Positions 22,491 to 35,025 of a DNA stretch of 64,000 nt are shown here, in pieces. A program made the position numbers and the translations under genes. Source of the stretch: Druceiella hillmani (Eukaryota; Arthropoda; Insecta; Lepidoptera; Hepialidae); contig JAYKKI010000039.1 in assembly GCA_039881145.1 (NCBI GenBank), positions 17,614,001-17,678,000 of the forward strand. The letters are read 5' to 3'. Each line of letters begins with the position of its first letter. The stretch's first letter is position 1. The notes under the pieces are model-generated. The model ran no database searches and was not told the DNA's origin. It saw nothing but the letters and a program-made list of their open reading frames with translations.

Positions 22491-22796
22491 CCCTGTGGTG
22501 ATAGGTTTGTACTAAGCAAGCTGTATTTCACGAATATATAAAACACAGATATTAATAACACAAAATATAAAAGGAACGTTTTTTTGGCTTGCCATACACT
22601 CCACAGACTATTGAAAAGGAACATTTGAAATTAAAACTCGTTGGGCCAGCAGGGCATGGGTTTTTACAGCTTTTGGCTGGATGACGACGAACAAGGGGCG
22701 GGTTTTTCTCAAACTGGGTTATATCTAAGATCCGAAGGTAAAATCCCCGTGATGCACGGCACGGGTATTATTTTTTTTATTAATACATAGATTATT

Positions 22797-23165
22797 CGTT
22801 CTTTTCCAGTTTTACGTGACTTTTTCAATGACCTGTCGAGCGAGTTTCGTGGATTAGTACGTTATGTCTGCAACGGGACATAATCGCCATTTTCTCTGAT
22901 CTTGCTAGTTCAGAGTTCCATAGAAATAGTATTTCCAAACTAATACAGAGATTGTTCGTTTTCTTAATTAGCTGACGTTGACATTCGTTTTGTGTTGTTA
23001 AAATTAATGTCTTTTTCGTCCTTTTCCAGTTTTACGTGGCCTTTTCAACCACCTGTCGAGCGAGTTTCGTGGATTACTATGTTACGTCTGCAACGGGACA
23101 TAATCGACATTTTGTTTGATATTGCTGGTTCAGAGTTTCATAGAAATAGTATTTACAAATTATTT
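22797..23165 (+). repeat. Tandem duplication, 220 bp unit
   Basis: CTTTTCCAGTTTTACGTG occurs at 22801 and 23021, followed by TGTCGAGCGAGTTTCGTGGA, GTCTGCAACGGGACATAATC and ATAGAAATAGTATTT in both. Confidence 0.88.
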
Positions 23166-23226
23166 CATAAAAAATACAAGATTTCTCATTTGTCTGGTTG
23201 ACGATTTATATCATTTTTTTTTATTT

Positions 23227-23700
23227 AAGTGAAACTTCTTTGGGCGCGATGTTTTGTACGTTATGTTGTGTATGTATCTATTTATCTATTTATGATAGAT
23301 TTGTTACTAATTTTGCGTGTACTTCATCCGTTACAAGACTAATAACATATGTACTTAATTTATTTATAAATCCGCAAATAAAATATAGCTGTCACACATA
23401 TATTTGTCGTAAATATAATTTTCAATAAGATTAAATACATCTCGACTTTTTTTAACCGCATTTAGCCGTGTGCTGGCGTGTGTTAAAAAATTAAATTCAT
23501 TTTTCAGTCTATTAAATTATTTTAATGATATCTGAGGAATGTTTGTATTATATATTAAATTTAATTATTTTGTATATCTGTGGTTTCAAAAATGTTTGTT
23601 CAACTTTTTTAGAATATCTTCCTCTATATCTCTCTATGCCGTTTTACTCCGTACTATATACTTTCAAATCGAGATTTAAATCGCCAAAAAAATTTCACTT
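23227..23700 (+). repeat. Dispersed repeat E, copy 1 (GAAGTGAAACTTCTTT head)
   Basis: Starts AAGTGAAACTTCTTTGGGCG. The following blocks GATAGATTTGTTACTAATTT, CCGTTACAAGACTAA, ACATATGTACTTAATTTATT and the ATATTAAATTTAATTATTTT stretch recur in the same order at 54114-54800. The head resembles the end of element A, which suggests related termini. Confidence 0.6.
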
Positions 23701-24257
23701 CTGTCACGTGTACTGGCTGGCACGCGGTCTTTTTTTTCTCTTAATTGTGTCATTTTTATTCTTGTAACACGTGTCTTCTACACTAAATGGACTTTTGGCA
23801 GTTTCGTTTAAGTCCCCATATCAGACGTACTTATGCGAAATTCGCCTAACTGTGAGTGAAGCTCAGGTAGAGTTGGTCGCTGTCATTAGCGACTGTTGGA
23901 ACGGAACTTTCACAATCTGCCTTCCGCAGTTATACAACGCGCCGTTTGTGCCGATTCAAAGCAAAAACGTTACGGGCCAACGGTTCGATTGTCGCTTCGC
24001 TCTTTGTTGTCCTTTTTTTGGTCGCGTTTTTGCAACATTCTTTGTCGCAGCCCATGCACTGAATCGACTTGGAAGCGCTGGAAGTCTGGTCGTTAAGCTT
24101 GTAATTTTTTCTTAACGGTCTGGCGTCATTTTTAGTTGCAGTTTCCTCTTTGCGGTGGATGCGTTTAAGTACAATCTGGTCGCCGTTCGCTGTTTGTTTC
24201 ATTGTTTCAAGATTTATCCAAACTCAATCAGCGGCGTTTCGAATTTCTATCAGCGAC
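23701..24257. other. Unassigned sequence, locally G+C-richer
   Basis: Several overlapping frames on both strands (23771-24202), none recognisable. The longest plus-strand frame begins at GTG, which is not a plausible eukaryotic start. Confidence 0.4.
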
Positions 24258-25175
24258 ATTAGGCCTTGCGTATCGGTATGTGTAAGTAATGTTGGTCGTA
24301 CATATACGGTTCAAATGTACGTCGTCGTTGTTTCAAGAACTGAAATAATATGTTTTGATATAGAACTATGTTTTATTTTGCAAACTGTTAGCGTTGTTAT
24401 GGTGCTTGAACTGAGAGAGTATGTTTTGAATATAGAAGTACGTATTATTCGACCTTATATAGGGTCTCTTTCAGAGACTAGGCGCTGTATATCGATATGT
24501 GTAATGTTGGTTGTACATTTACGGTTCAAACGGTACTTCGTTGTTGTGTTGTGTCGTATGAGCTGAAATAATATGTTTTGATATAGAACTATGTTTTATT
24601 TAGCAAACTGTTAGCGTTGTTATGTTGCTTGAACTGAGAGAGTATGTTTTGAATATAGAAGTACGTTTTATTCGACCTTATATAGGGTCTCTTTCAGAGA
24701 CTAGGCGCTGTATATCGATATGTGTAATGTTGGTTGTACATTTACGGTTCAAACGGTACTTCGTTGTTGTGTTGTGTCGTATGAGCTGAAATAATATGTT
24801 TTGATATAGAACTATGTTTTATTTAGCAAACTGTTAGTGTTGTTATATTGTTTCGCTGTTATATTATTTCGTTGTTAGATTGTTTGATCTGAGAGACTAA
24901 GTTTTGGATATAGAAATACGTTTTATTCGGCGTTAGATAGGGTCACTTTCAGAGACTTTAGGCGCTATGTATCGATATGTATAATGTGGTTGTACATTTA
25001 CGGTTAAAACGGTACATCGTTGTTGTGTTGTGTCGTATGAGATGAAATAATGTGTTTTGATATAGAACTTATGTTTTACTCGGCAAACAGTTAGCGTTGT
25101 TATGTTTGAACTGAGAGAGTATGTTTTGGATATAGAAGTACATTTTATTCGGCTTTAGATAGGGTCTCTCCCAAA
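24258..25175 (+). repeat. Tandem array, ~222 bp unit, about 4 copies
   Basis: CTGAGAGAGTATGTTTTG and variants mark units at 24411, 24634, 24889 and 25111. Periods are 223, 255 and 222; the long one contains an extra ~30 bases with a TTGTTTCGCTGTTATATTAT stretch. Each unit has CAGAGACTAGGCGCTGTAT, a TTACGGTTCAAACGGTAC phrase and ATATAGAACTATGTTTTA. Confidence 0.9.
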
Positions 25176-26398
25176 GATCATACGACGCTACAAGCTATTT
25201 TCCAATGTAAGCGCTTACATCTCCGAAACTAATAAACATGAACAAAGGAAAAAGACATATCATTATGTAAATTGTACAGACCAGCTTATAGTGAACATTT
25301 TCGCTTTCTACATTTTAATTCTCGACAAGTGCTATTTTTCCGCGTCGTGACGTAAGAAACGAGCACATATATTTGATATGTTTGGCGCTAAATTCTGTTT
25401 CAAAAAAGAAAAACGATTCTTAGGAAATTAACGCCATCTGTTCATAATTTGATGAACTTTATTAAGAGGGATGCGGTAGCGACGTATTTCTTCTGCGTAT
25501 AAAGTTGTGGCACATTTCTTCATATGTTGAAATTAGTTCATAACACGTTTTATTTAAAAAAAACAGCGAAGAATACCTTATATTTAACTTTTTAAGCACC
25601 AAAGTGGTGTACCACATTTATTCTACCACAGTCGATACGTAATTATCTTGCGTTCTCCCCGAATATCATCTATATTCCTAGAGATAGATTAAAATAAGAC
25701 TTTTAATTATTTTCATTGGATTATACGGATTGAATATGAATCATATTTTTTTTTATTAAAAAAAAATACAGTAATGCTAATTGAGCAGTATAACTCGTCG
25801 CCGGAAGTGACATTAGCTTTTCTGTGCGTGTTATGTTCAATAGAAGCGCATGGATCGAGATTGCGTATGGTGATCTCGGCATTTTTTTTCTATAAGAACG
25901 TGGATGTCAAGCTAGTTGGCGTATGATTTTATATTTCAAGGCCGTAAACGCGAAGTGCGTTGTTGGCATTGAGATTTGAAATTTACTTTCCATAGTGCAG
26001 TGGTAATTGTTTTTTTCTTCGAAAATATTGTTATTTTAATATATCTTTCGAGACCAACCGAGAAAACTAAAAGTTATTGTTTGGTTTTTGAAATGCTCAA
26101 AATCTGCTATTTTTAATCGTAAGAAAAGTTCGACAAAATTATAAATCATATTTATTTTAATTGTTTTTATTTAACTTTAATAAGGTATATTAGCTTTTAG
26201 CCGACCGACATCGTCTTTATCGACAATGAACTACTTTGTTTTAAAATGAACTACTTTGTTTGTTCTGTTTTATATGAAAGGTATTGTAGTTAATCATTAA
26301 TCATGTCGTGATTTTTAGTTGTATTTATAGTATAATAAATAGTTTATATTCTACCTCAGACTCAATATAGTATTATTATAAGGGTAAAACCGCAATTT
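25176..26398. other. Mostly unassigned; one diverged relative of the 172-bp unit
   Basis: At 25440-25620 the phrases GGGATGCGGTAGCGACGTAT, TATGTTGAAATTAG and AACAGCGAAGAATACC follow the order of the 19661-20173 unit. Otherwise nothing is supported. Confidence 0.4.
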
Positions 26399-27780
26399 AA
26401 ATTTGAGTACTGATAAATAAACTGACAAAAATTCTTAAAACGTCTAATATATCTTATTCTTACTCAGACTCTGTATAGAAGTAATACAACAGTTAAATCC
26501 GTTCAGTAATTTTTCAAGTGTTGCGAGACAAACAAACGTACTAACAAATAAACTGATAGACAAACATTCATAATACGCCTAATACATGTTATTCTTGCTC
26601 AGACTCGGTATAGAAGTAATATAAATAATAAAACAGTGAAACGCCTCTTTAAATCCATTCAGTAGTTTTTAAGTGAGCGAGACAAACAAACGTACTGATA
26701 GATAAACAGAAAAACAAAAATTCTTTAAATGCACACACACAATCTGCATAGAAGTAATACAAAAGTGAAACGACCTTTAAATACGTCCAGTAATTTTTAA
26801 GTTAGCGAGACAAACAAACGTACTGATAGATAAACAGAAAAACAAAAATTCTTCAAATGCACACACACAAACTGCACAGAAGTAATACAAAAGTGAAACG
26901 ACCTTTAAATACGTCCAGTAATTTTTAAGTGAGCGAGACAAACAAACGTACTGATAGATAAACAGAAAAACAAAAATTCTTCAAATGCACACACACAAAC
27001 TGCATAGAAGTAATACAAAAGTGAAACGACTTTTAAATACGTCCAGTAATTTTTAAGTTAGCGAGACAAACAAACGTACTGATAGATAAACTGATAGATA
27101 AACTGATAGCTAATAATTCTTAAAAGCCCTAATTCCTCTTTTTCTTGCTCAGACTCTTGTTTAGAAGTAATATAACAGTGAAACACCACTTTAACTCCGA
27201 CCAGTAATTTTAAAGTGTTGCGAGACAAACAAACGTGCTGATAGATATACAGATAAACAATTCTTAAAACGCCTAATACCTCTTATTCTTGCACACACTT
27301 CCTCTTTTTCTTGCTCGGACTCTGTATAGAAGTAATATAACAGTGAAACACCACTTTAAATCCGTCCAGCAGTTTTAAAGTTTTGCGATACAAACAAACG
27401 TACTGATAAATAATCTGATAGACAAGATTCTTGAAACGCCTAATACCTCGTATTCTTGCAGATACTCATTATTAAATAATATAAGTGAAACCACCTTTAA
27501 ATCCGTCCAGTAATTTTAAAGTACTCCGAGACAAACAAACGTACTGATAGATGAACTGGTAGACAAAATTCATAAAACCCCTAATACCTCTTATTCTTAC
27601 TCAGAATAGGTATTGAAGTATAATATAAGTAATATCAAAGAGAAAACCCCCTTTAAATTCATCCAGTAATTTTTGAGTGATGCGAGACAAATAATGGTAT
27701 TGATAAATAAATTTAAAGACATAAAATCTTAAATGAGCCTAATACCTCTTATTCTTGCTAAGACTCGGTATAAAAGTAAT
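26399..27780 (+). repeat. Tandem array of retroelement-tail-like units, 9 copies
   Basis: GCGAGACAAACAAACGTACTGATAGATAAAC (written here as two adjoining motifs, GCGAGACAAACAAACG and TACTGATAGATAAAC) marks units at 26523, 26677, 26805, 26933, 27061, 27220, 27385, about 27526 and 27682. The three steps between 26677 and 27061 are each exactly 128 bases and nearly identical; outer steps are 142-165 and diverged. CCGTCCAGTAATTTTTAAGT plus ACAAACAAACGTAC resembles the 3' tails of RTE-type insect retroelements, so the array may descend from such a tail. Confidence 0.88.
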
Positions 27781-27824
27781 ATAACAGTGAAACTGCCCTT
27801 AAATATAAAGTAAATAAATATAAG

Positions 27825-28120
27825 AACTTCGTATTGTCGTTCGTGCTGCGGCCACACTATCATCGGACGAACATTCGTGTCGTGTCGTCGCGATAAAAAC
27901 TTCGTCATTGTCGTTCGTGCTACGGCCACACTATCATCGGACGAACATTCGAATGGTGTCGTCGCGATAAAAACTTCGTCATTGTCGTTCGTGCTACGGC
28001 CACGGACGAACATTCGTGTCGTGTCCTGGCGATAAAAACTTCGTCATTGTCGTTCGTGCTACGGCCACACTATCATTGGACGAACATTCGTGTCGTGTCG
28101 TCGCGATAAAAAACTTCATA
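27825..28120 (+). repeat. Minisatellite, 74 bp unit, 4 copies, G+C-rich
   Basis: AACTTCGTCATTGTCGTTCG starts units at 27825, 27898, 27972 and 28037 (73, 74, 65 and 75 bases). The third lacks nine bases (ACTATCATC). The unit contains GGACGAACATTCGTGTCGTG, and both strands happen to be open. No link to a gene. Confidence 0.92.
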
Positions 28121-29737
28121 GTTCATCCTTTGATGCCGGGTAAAAAACTGACAACTAAGTTTTCGGCATACGTTCTCGCCCAAACATTCGTTGCTGTCTG
28201 AATTCAACGAATGTTCGTGGCATAATAAGACGTATTCTTTGACCATATTACGACACGCAATCCTTCGCTGAAGGCTGATAGCGCGGTCGCAGAATTATGG
28301 AATAACTACAATTTCCTACTTTGACGAAACTCCGTCAACACTGGCTTACATTTGACATTATGTTTATTTAAATTATTTTTTTCACTTCATTATTGAATGC
28401 CGTGATTGAGATTCAGCGTAATCCATTTATTAATAGATGTTAGAGTAGAAAACAAATTAATCATATATGATTATTGCTGGCCGTTGGACCAGGCATTTCC
28501 GGGTTAGTTTGAGAATGCCGTTTTTTAATAAGATTTGAATTTGGACATAAATCTCTTCTAAATTGACTGAACTAACTGGTTTTGTATTTTACTTTATTGT
28601 TCATCCTTTTGCGTGCGTAATATAGCGACATTAATACATTAAAAATGTTGTGTCTGTCTGTAAATTTTGTTCATGTACGTGTTCTAGAAGATTAGATATG
28701 ATTTGATTTCGACAGGGTAACCATAAGTCGTTTTCTTTATTTGTTTGTTTTTTGCACAAAAACATTTTATCCGTTCCTATAGCATATGTATAGTAAAAGG
28801 CTGAGATACATCTTAAACATTTCTTGCCAGTTATTAAATAGAAAATGGGAAATATACATAGTATTCTTGTTTCTGCCATGTTTGTTCTCGGCTCGGCTTG
28901 TTTGTTGAGTTACCGAATAGGGATGGTACTGCGTAGGTGCGGAGAGCGGAGTATAATTGCGGTCCTGTGGCCGAATGTATAAAACGAAACTCCCATAATT
29001 ACGGTATATCCGTCTGTCCGGCCGCATGTCCCATCAAAATACTCTTTAAGTTAAATACTAATTTAATGATACAAAAAAATCTAGGTGAATTACATTAATT
29101 AATAAAAATAATTTTGCGTGTTTTAAGTCCTTCCCATGCTTAAGGCGGAAAACTTTGGGATATAAATCTTTTATTACTGACCGGTCGTTTAAAGCGGGCG
29201 CTGTAAATGTTTAGTAATATTTATCTGAAACAGAGTTGCAATACAGAAGGTTCTATACAAGGTGGATACAGAAGATCTGATACAGAAGGCATTACAAAAT
29301 GACGTATAGGGGCACCCTCTACCCCCACAACTTAACCACGTACGTCGAAAATCTCAACAAAGTGAAAAAGGTACAGGATAATGGCATTTAGTAACTGCTT
29401 TAATGCAAAATATTTCGTTCAATGTTTCGGTCAGTTCACAAATTATATACATACAGTTAGCCAAATTAGCGCGTGTAGTAAATTTTATAAGCACTTTGTC
29501 GTAGGTATTGCGAAGTAATTTTTTCGTAAAATGACTTGTTTAATTTACGCGGTTTGTGATTCGCTTTTCCACGAGATACAACCCATCTAATAATCTACGT
29601 ACATATAGCTACGGGGCAGTAACTTAGTCCATGTTTTTCAAATGGGTATTTCCTATGTTCACCATATAAAATTTTATGGGGACATTAATTTTTTTTAAAA
29701 CTTTGGGCATTTTTCAAAGTACCGTAACTCCCCTAAA
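28121..29737. other. Unassigned sequence
   Basis: No repeat family or gene supported. A TATAAAAC at about 28978 near a G+C-richer stretch (28925-29030) lacks a convincing initiator. Confidence 0.4.
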
Positions 29738-29752
29738 AAGGTCGCTAAAAAT

Positions 29753-30121
29753 ATTGAATATATTTGGCGTTAATTTTGTAGAAATTCATTATTCATAATT
29801 AATTGAAACTACGTGATTACAACTTAGGATTCGTTGTATTACAACATTTTCAGGTGGGTTATTGGCAAAAAGTATTCTTAAGAACTTCCAACATCATTTA
29901 TATATTACACAAAACAATAGCGGAAGCCGGGTTTGTGCGGGTTTTCCCACTGCTTACGTTAGTGAGTTTATTGTAGGGGAGCGGTGTAGTTTTTATTATA
30001 TAAATACTTGTACATTGTATAACTTTCGAAAATATAATGTAATACAACGAAACCTATCTCGTGGTAAAGAACTTAAAGAAAGTAGAAATAATACTACATC
30101 ACGTAGTTTCATTTAATTGTG
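29753..30121 (-). mobile_element. Penelope-like ribozyme element, copy E (both arms, inverted)
   Basis: Same architecture as copy B but reversed: the AATATTGAATATATTTGGCG tail lies at the left, and the right end is TTTCATTTAATTGTGA. It is flanked by AAGGTCGCTAAAAAT (29738-29752) and AAGGTCGTAAAAAT (30122-30135), a ~15-bp target duplication with one base lost. Both ribozymes are decayed: the left reads CTGAAAA and has lost the GTC region, and the right keeps GAAACCTATCTC but has lost the CTGAAGA half. Confidence 0.8.
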
Positions 30122-30135
30122 AAGGTCGTAAAAAT

Positions 30136-31390
30136 AAAACGGATTTCTTAGCTTAAATCTTCCAGTTTCCAAACATTTTTGGAAGAAAGGAGGTTGCTCA
30201 TTTTATAAGGGGGTCTAGGGCTTAGAAATAAAATTAATTGTGCACGAATGAAACTTACATCATTTCAAAGTTTAAAATTACTTTTAATAATATATTTTTG
30301 TCGAGCTGCGCATTTGAAATATTTACAATAATTTATCATGGTTATATATATTTAGCGCCATCTAGCGCCACATTTCAACTTTCAGGTGCTCTGTTTACCA
30401 TTGTATTTGTTACTTCAGAGATAATTTCCCTTCTTGTAAAATATAAAAGATTAAAATTATTCTAATTATAATGTATATAATAAGCATTTCTTTACCAATT
30501 TATATAATTGTTTAAATATTTGCAAAAATATATAGTGATGCAATGTTTCAATTTTTGAGTGATTTACTGTATTATTCTATTTTTTTTTATCTTTGCGCTG
30601 TCAGAAATCACTAAGCAACGTTGTCTTATGATTCATACACATTTATTTTATCTTTCGTCTCATTCACAGTCTTTGTACCTATCATAATTAATCTTTATAC
30701 ATTCGAATGTAAAGCATAAGTGACACTTATAGAGAGACATCATAATGGAAACAATTCTGGTAGTTTATACATTTAAGTTTCAACATTATAATACTTCTAT
30801 AAACATAATTATTAATGTCCTCCATTATATACGAAAAACTAAGCCGAAAGTGCTGCAAGACTAGATAGCTGCTCAGCTGTGATACCAAATACAAAATTGT
30901 CATTTTATAAACAGCCAACAGTTCTTTACAGCCTTTCATGACAAGAACAATATGGTGTGAACGGACGTAAAATTAAAGCCGGTGTCATACAGGCGCACCC
31001 AGCGATCACTTGTTTTTATATTTTGTAACTGACCTTAAAACGTAATTTTTGTTTTTCGGTCAAATAATTTAAGTAAATTTAGAGTTAAAACCCATCTCCT
31101 GTTAATAATGAAAATTGGACTAAAATAATTGGAATTTTATTTATTTTTTTAATACTTGCAAATTACGCACAATTTTTCCCTTTTTTTCGTAGTGATTGTT
31201 TGAAAGATACCTACGAAAATTCAACCAAAGAAAATTTGAAAATGCTCCACGAATGAACTAAATTTTTTAAAATACTAATACCCAATATTTTCATAAGAAA
31301 ATTATTTTTAAAAGGCACCATCATTTTTTTCTTTTTACATGCGTGCTAAGTCGCGAATCGGTAGTAGAAATGTTATAAAGTAACTTTGAA
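30136..31390. other. Unassigned sequence
   Basis: No supported feature. TTTAGCGCCATCTAGCGCCA near 30351 is a small local duplication. Confidence 0.45.
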
Positions 31391-31419
31391 TCTAACAATG
31401 TTTTTTTCTGTCTTTACAG

Positions 31420-31467
31420 GTACGTCGATTTGAGGGATGCAGTGTAATTTTGAAACGGGTCGTACAA
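31420..31467 (+). other. Candidate 48-nt exon with strong splice signals
   Basis: A CTAAC branch-like site (about 31392) and a T-rich tract lead to TTTACAG, then 48 bases, then GTAAGT. The segment is exactly 16 codons and open in one frame (VRRFEGCSVILKRVVQ). No neighbouring exon could be identified, and motif coincidence is common in AT-rich DNA, so this is a prompt for RNA data rather than a gene call. Confidence 0.2.
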
Positions 31468-32394
31468 GTAAGTTTTGGCGAAAAGCTCGCACAGTAAAAG
31501 GCGGAAGTATGGGAGAAGTAGCGCAGTAGGATTCGACTAAATCGGTGACGTAACTTGCTGGCGATCAGAAACGCTGCATGCGTCCGTGAACGCATCTAGT
31601 GACGAAGTTTGTTTTATAATTAGCGGTGAGTCAATTTTAGATTATGTTGTATTTTTAAGTAAAATACTGTGTATTCATTTAGATATAACGTACGCACGTG
31701 CTTTATCGCTTCGAGTAATCAAATCGTGTCTAGCCATCTGTTTCGTCGAGTGGCGTTCTTCACTTGTTTAATTTTTTTTATAGTAAGGTAAGTATACAAT
31801 GTCTTGCCCTTGATCGCTGGTTCGCTCTGGTGTAATACCTACTTTTACATATGTTCCATTATAAGCTAAGCATTTTTTTATATGATTGCTTGTATCCGTA
31901 ATTGTCAGTTAGTTTTGCGATGAGATCATCGCAGGGTACCTTTGTAGGGTGACGTCGGCAACGGAAATATATCGAAAAATGGGTTGAGTTGAAGTTTTTT
32001 ATTTTTTTTTCCTGGGTCTTGGAAGAAATAATTTTGGATATTTTCGGGAATTTCGATCTAAGTATCGTACGAATAAAAAAATAGAAGCGTCTGTACGAAC
32101 GGATTAAACAGAGTGTGCTTTTTTGGACACGGCAGAATTCTTACTCTATTGATTTTTAGGATTGGAAGTAAATTATTAATCTTATTGTCTGTTTTTCTCT
32201 ATCTCTTACTGCTTAAATGCTGTTTCATTTTCTTCTTCGTTGTCGCATCTTCATTACTAAAGGTCGTACCAGTTTTGAAATTCTTTGCTAGAGGGACTGG
32301 CCAGCTGCTTCCACGCTACTTTGCCTACCTTTCTTTGGCTTGTCTCAGAGCGATAGAAACAGGGAGTTTATGTTGATTTTAGCCAGATCATATC
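31468..32394. other. Unassigned sequence
   Basis: A perfect donor-like AAGGTAAGTAT occurs at about 31786, just behind a TTTTTTTATAG acceptor-like tract. The frames at 31586-31771 and 32113-32376 are not recognisable. Confidence 0.4.
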
Positions 32395-32700
32395 TGAGGA
32401 TAGGATGTCGGCCGCGAAGTCTTTGGTTCTTCTCTTTTTCTACAACAACCAGTCTGTTTTTGTTATGAGGCTATCTACTATATGACCCAAATAACTGAGA
32501 TCTCATTGGTAGCATATGATTGATAATTTAGTTTAGATCGATTATGGATTTGTTGGTTCTTTTGGCAGTCCATGGTATACGTAGGAACACACCACAAAAA
32601 CACCACATCTCGAAAGATCTTCGAATCGATCTTCTTCCAGTCCACTGCGATTGTTGCATGACTCGAACCCATATAGAAAGATGGAGGAATTAAGCTTTTG
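32395..32700 (-). pseudogene. Non-LTR reverse transcriptase remnant
   Basis: On the minus strand one frame gives FEMWCFCGVFLRIPWTAKRT followed by NKSIID. This is the MWCWRRLLRIPWTAKRTN-type block that follows the polymerase core in insect RTE-like non-LTR elements. Continuing requires frame changes to reach LSYLGHIV-like sequence, and several stops intervene, so it is an old, dead fragment. The 64-codon frame here is out of frame with the homology. Confidence 0.75.
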
Positions 32701-33856
32701 CATCAGCCTCTTCTTTTGGCGTTGAAGACATTTTGTCCTGTCATATTTTATTGAATTTTCTCAGTAATATTGCTATGATAATTAAAGTTTCTAAGCAAAC
32801 ATACAATATTTGTTTAGTACCTAGAGAAGCGAAATTGAAATTGAACATGAAATTTAAAAGAAATTACATCGATGATAAAATGGCTTTGTCATAAAGTTAA
32901 TTTTAAAATGTGTATGTAACAATTTTCCTTATTTATCACATTAGATACCGTTGAAAACGCAAATAAAAATGTTTAGTACCATGTAATAATGTGTTAAATA
33001 TTTTTTTTAGAATAATGTTATAATATCGACTGGCTTATGTTAGCCTACCAATGCAAGCGGGGTCGTACTTCTGAAGTATATAGATATATGGAAATGTATT
33101 GCTTAATAATTTTTTAAAATTTGTTTGTCTCGTACATTGTTTCTGGCATTGAAGCGAGTATATTTGCATATGTCTATCTGAAAGTAAATCTAGGTTGAGT
33201 AGGTGACTTATTTTGTAATATGTAAGTGACAAAATTGCGTCGTTTGTCTGTCCGCTTTTGAAATGATGGAATGGCTTTGCTCATTGCTACTATTGTTTTT
33301 TAGTGAAACAAAAAAACCCTTAAGATTTCGTCATTCATTCAGTCATCTATCTATCTCAGCTTTATAGTTTATACAGTTTTAGGCTTATATGCATAAATAT
33401 TTGTAATATGGAAGTATATGAGAGTATGTATCAATACATAAAACAAGATAATTTTAATGTATCTCCCCATGTGTGCAAATTTTGGGCGAAATATTTCTCG
33501 TACGTTCCATACAGTGGGTTATCATTGGATTTTTCCAATAACCATTTTCATACCATCATCGAGTTTCCACTTAACCATTTTCACACCAATTACGAAACAT
33601 TAAGTAAGCTTCAAAGTGAAGCATGCCAACGTATCTTTGCACCTTCTAATTTTTCAAACGTTGTTTTTGAAACGTTTAAATAAATGTAGATACAGAAACT
33701 GTTCCTGTTAATATCCGTTTCTGTTATTTCAAAACATATCGATATGTGCGGAACACTTCTTTATGCCCGTTTTCATATGGCCGATTTTAGGGTTATGTTA
33801 ACGCTTATATTACCACAGGGGAAAACGGTAACCCTTATATTATCACTCACGCGCCA
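32701..33856. other. Unassigned sequence with one unrecognised ATG frame
   Basis: 33408-33683 is a 91-codon plus-strand frame from an ATG (MEVYESMYQY...). It is less AT-driven than most frames here and contains an internal echo (NNHFHT / LNHFHTN). I recognise no family and see no splice or promoter context. Confidence 0.35.
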
Positions 33857-34793
33857 GACACAGTGATAAAGTATATTAACCCGCTTATATATCAATAGTA
33901 TTTTCAATATTCCCGAAATTGGACACGGTATTAAAGTATATTAACCCGCTTATATCTCAATAGTATTTTCAATATTCCCGAAATTGGACACAGTAATGAA
34001 GTATATTAACCCGCTTATATCTCAATAGTATTTTCAATATTCCCGAAATTGGACACAGTAATGAAGTATATTAACCCGCTTATATCTCAATAGTATTTTC
34101 AATATTCCCGAAATTGGACACAGTAATGAAGTATATTAACCCGCTTATATCTCAATAGTATTTTCAATATTCCCGAAATTGGACACAGTAATGAAGTATA
34201 TTAACCCGCTTATATCTCAATAGTATTTTCAATATTCCCGAAATTGGACACAGTAATGAAGTATATTAACCCGCTTATATCTCAATAGTATTTTCAATAT
34301 TCCCGAAATTGGACACAGTAATGAAGTATATTAACCCGCTTATATCTCAATAGTATTTTCAATATTCCCGAAATTGGACATAATAATGAAGTATATTAAC
34401 CCGCTTATATCTCAATAGTAATTTCAATATTCCCGAAATTGGACACAGTAATGAAGTATATTAACCCGCTTATATCTCAATAGTATTTTCAATATTTCCG
34501 AAATTGGACACAGTAATGAAGTATATTAACCCGCTTATATCTCAATAGTATTTTCAATATTCCCGAAATTGGACACAATAATGAAGTATATTAACCCGCT
34601 TATATCTCAATAGTATTTTCAATATTTCCGAAATTGGACACAGTAATGAAGTATATTAACCCGCTTATATCTCAATAGTATTTTCAATATTTCCGAAATT
34701 GGACACAGTAATGAAGTATATTAACCCGCTTATATCTCAATAGTATTTTCAATATTTCCGAAATTGGACACAGTAATAAAGTATATTAACCAG
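33857..34793 (+). repeat. Satellite array, 65 bp unit, about 14 copies
   Basis: GGACAC(A/G)GTA begins units every exactly 65 bases from 33921 to 34766, with one diverged unit before. Unit content: GAAGTATATTAACCCGCTTA, TATCTCAATAGTATTTTC, AATATTCCCGAAATT. Changes are few (TCCCG to TTCCG in later units, TAATAATG at 34381). The array stops exactly where a reverse transcriptase fragment starts. Confidence 0.96.
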
Positions 34794-34800
34794 CTTACCT

Positions 34801-35025
34801 TACCTTGGATTTGAAATCAACACCGGCAACGATTTGGCTCCAGAACTAAAGACGCGAACAATTGCAGCCAACAGATGCTTTCATGGACTAAGAAGATTTC
34901 TGAATATTAGATGAGACTATAATATTAGAAGAGACACTAAACTACTGTTGTATAAAAGCTTAATCAGATCAGTACTTACATATGCGTCTGAAACATGGAC
35001 ATTGAGTGTTTTTAAACCTACCTAA
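34801..35025 (+). pseudogene. Non-LTR reverse transcriptase remnant next to the satellite
   Basis: Reads YLGFEINTGNDL, TIAANRCFHGLRRFLNI, a stop, then RRDTKLLLYKSLIRSVLTYA and SETWTL. The order YLG...AANRC..GL...TK..LYK.LIR.VLTY.SETWTL is the thumb-side region of RTE/Jockey-like reverse transcriptases. One in-frame stop and the short length show it is a fossil. The left edge abuts the 65-bp satellite. Confidence 0.85.

Noticed and set aside
23771..24115. 114-codon frame
   Set aside because: Begins at GTG and overlaps equally long frames in other frames; nothing recognisable.
27729..28201. Frames on both strands over the 74-bp minisatellite
   Set aside because: Both strands are open because the G+C-rich unit lacks stops; no start context or family.
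29862..30116. 84-codon frame ending RNLSRGKELKESRNNTTSRS
   Set aside because: The tail is a translation of the ribozyme element arm; the same peptide-like text appears at 22370-22624 on the other strand. It is not a gene.
33857..34793. Possible CRISPR array
   Set aside because: The 65-bp units are contiguous with no unique spacers; it is a satellite in eukaryotic-type DNA.
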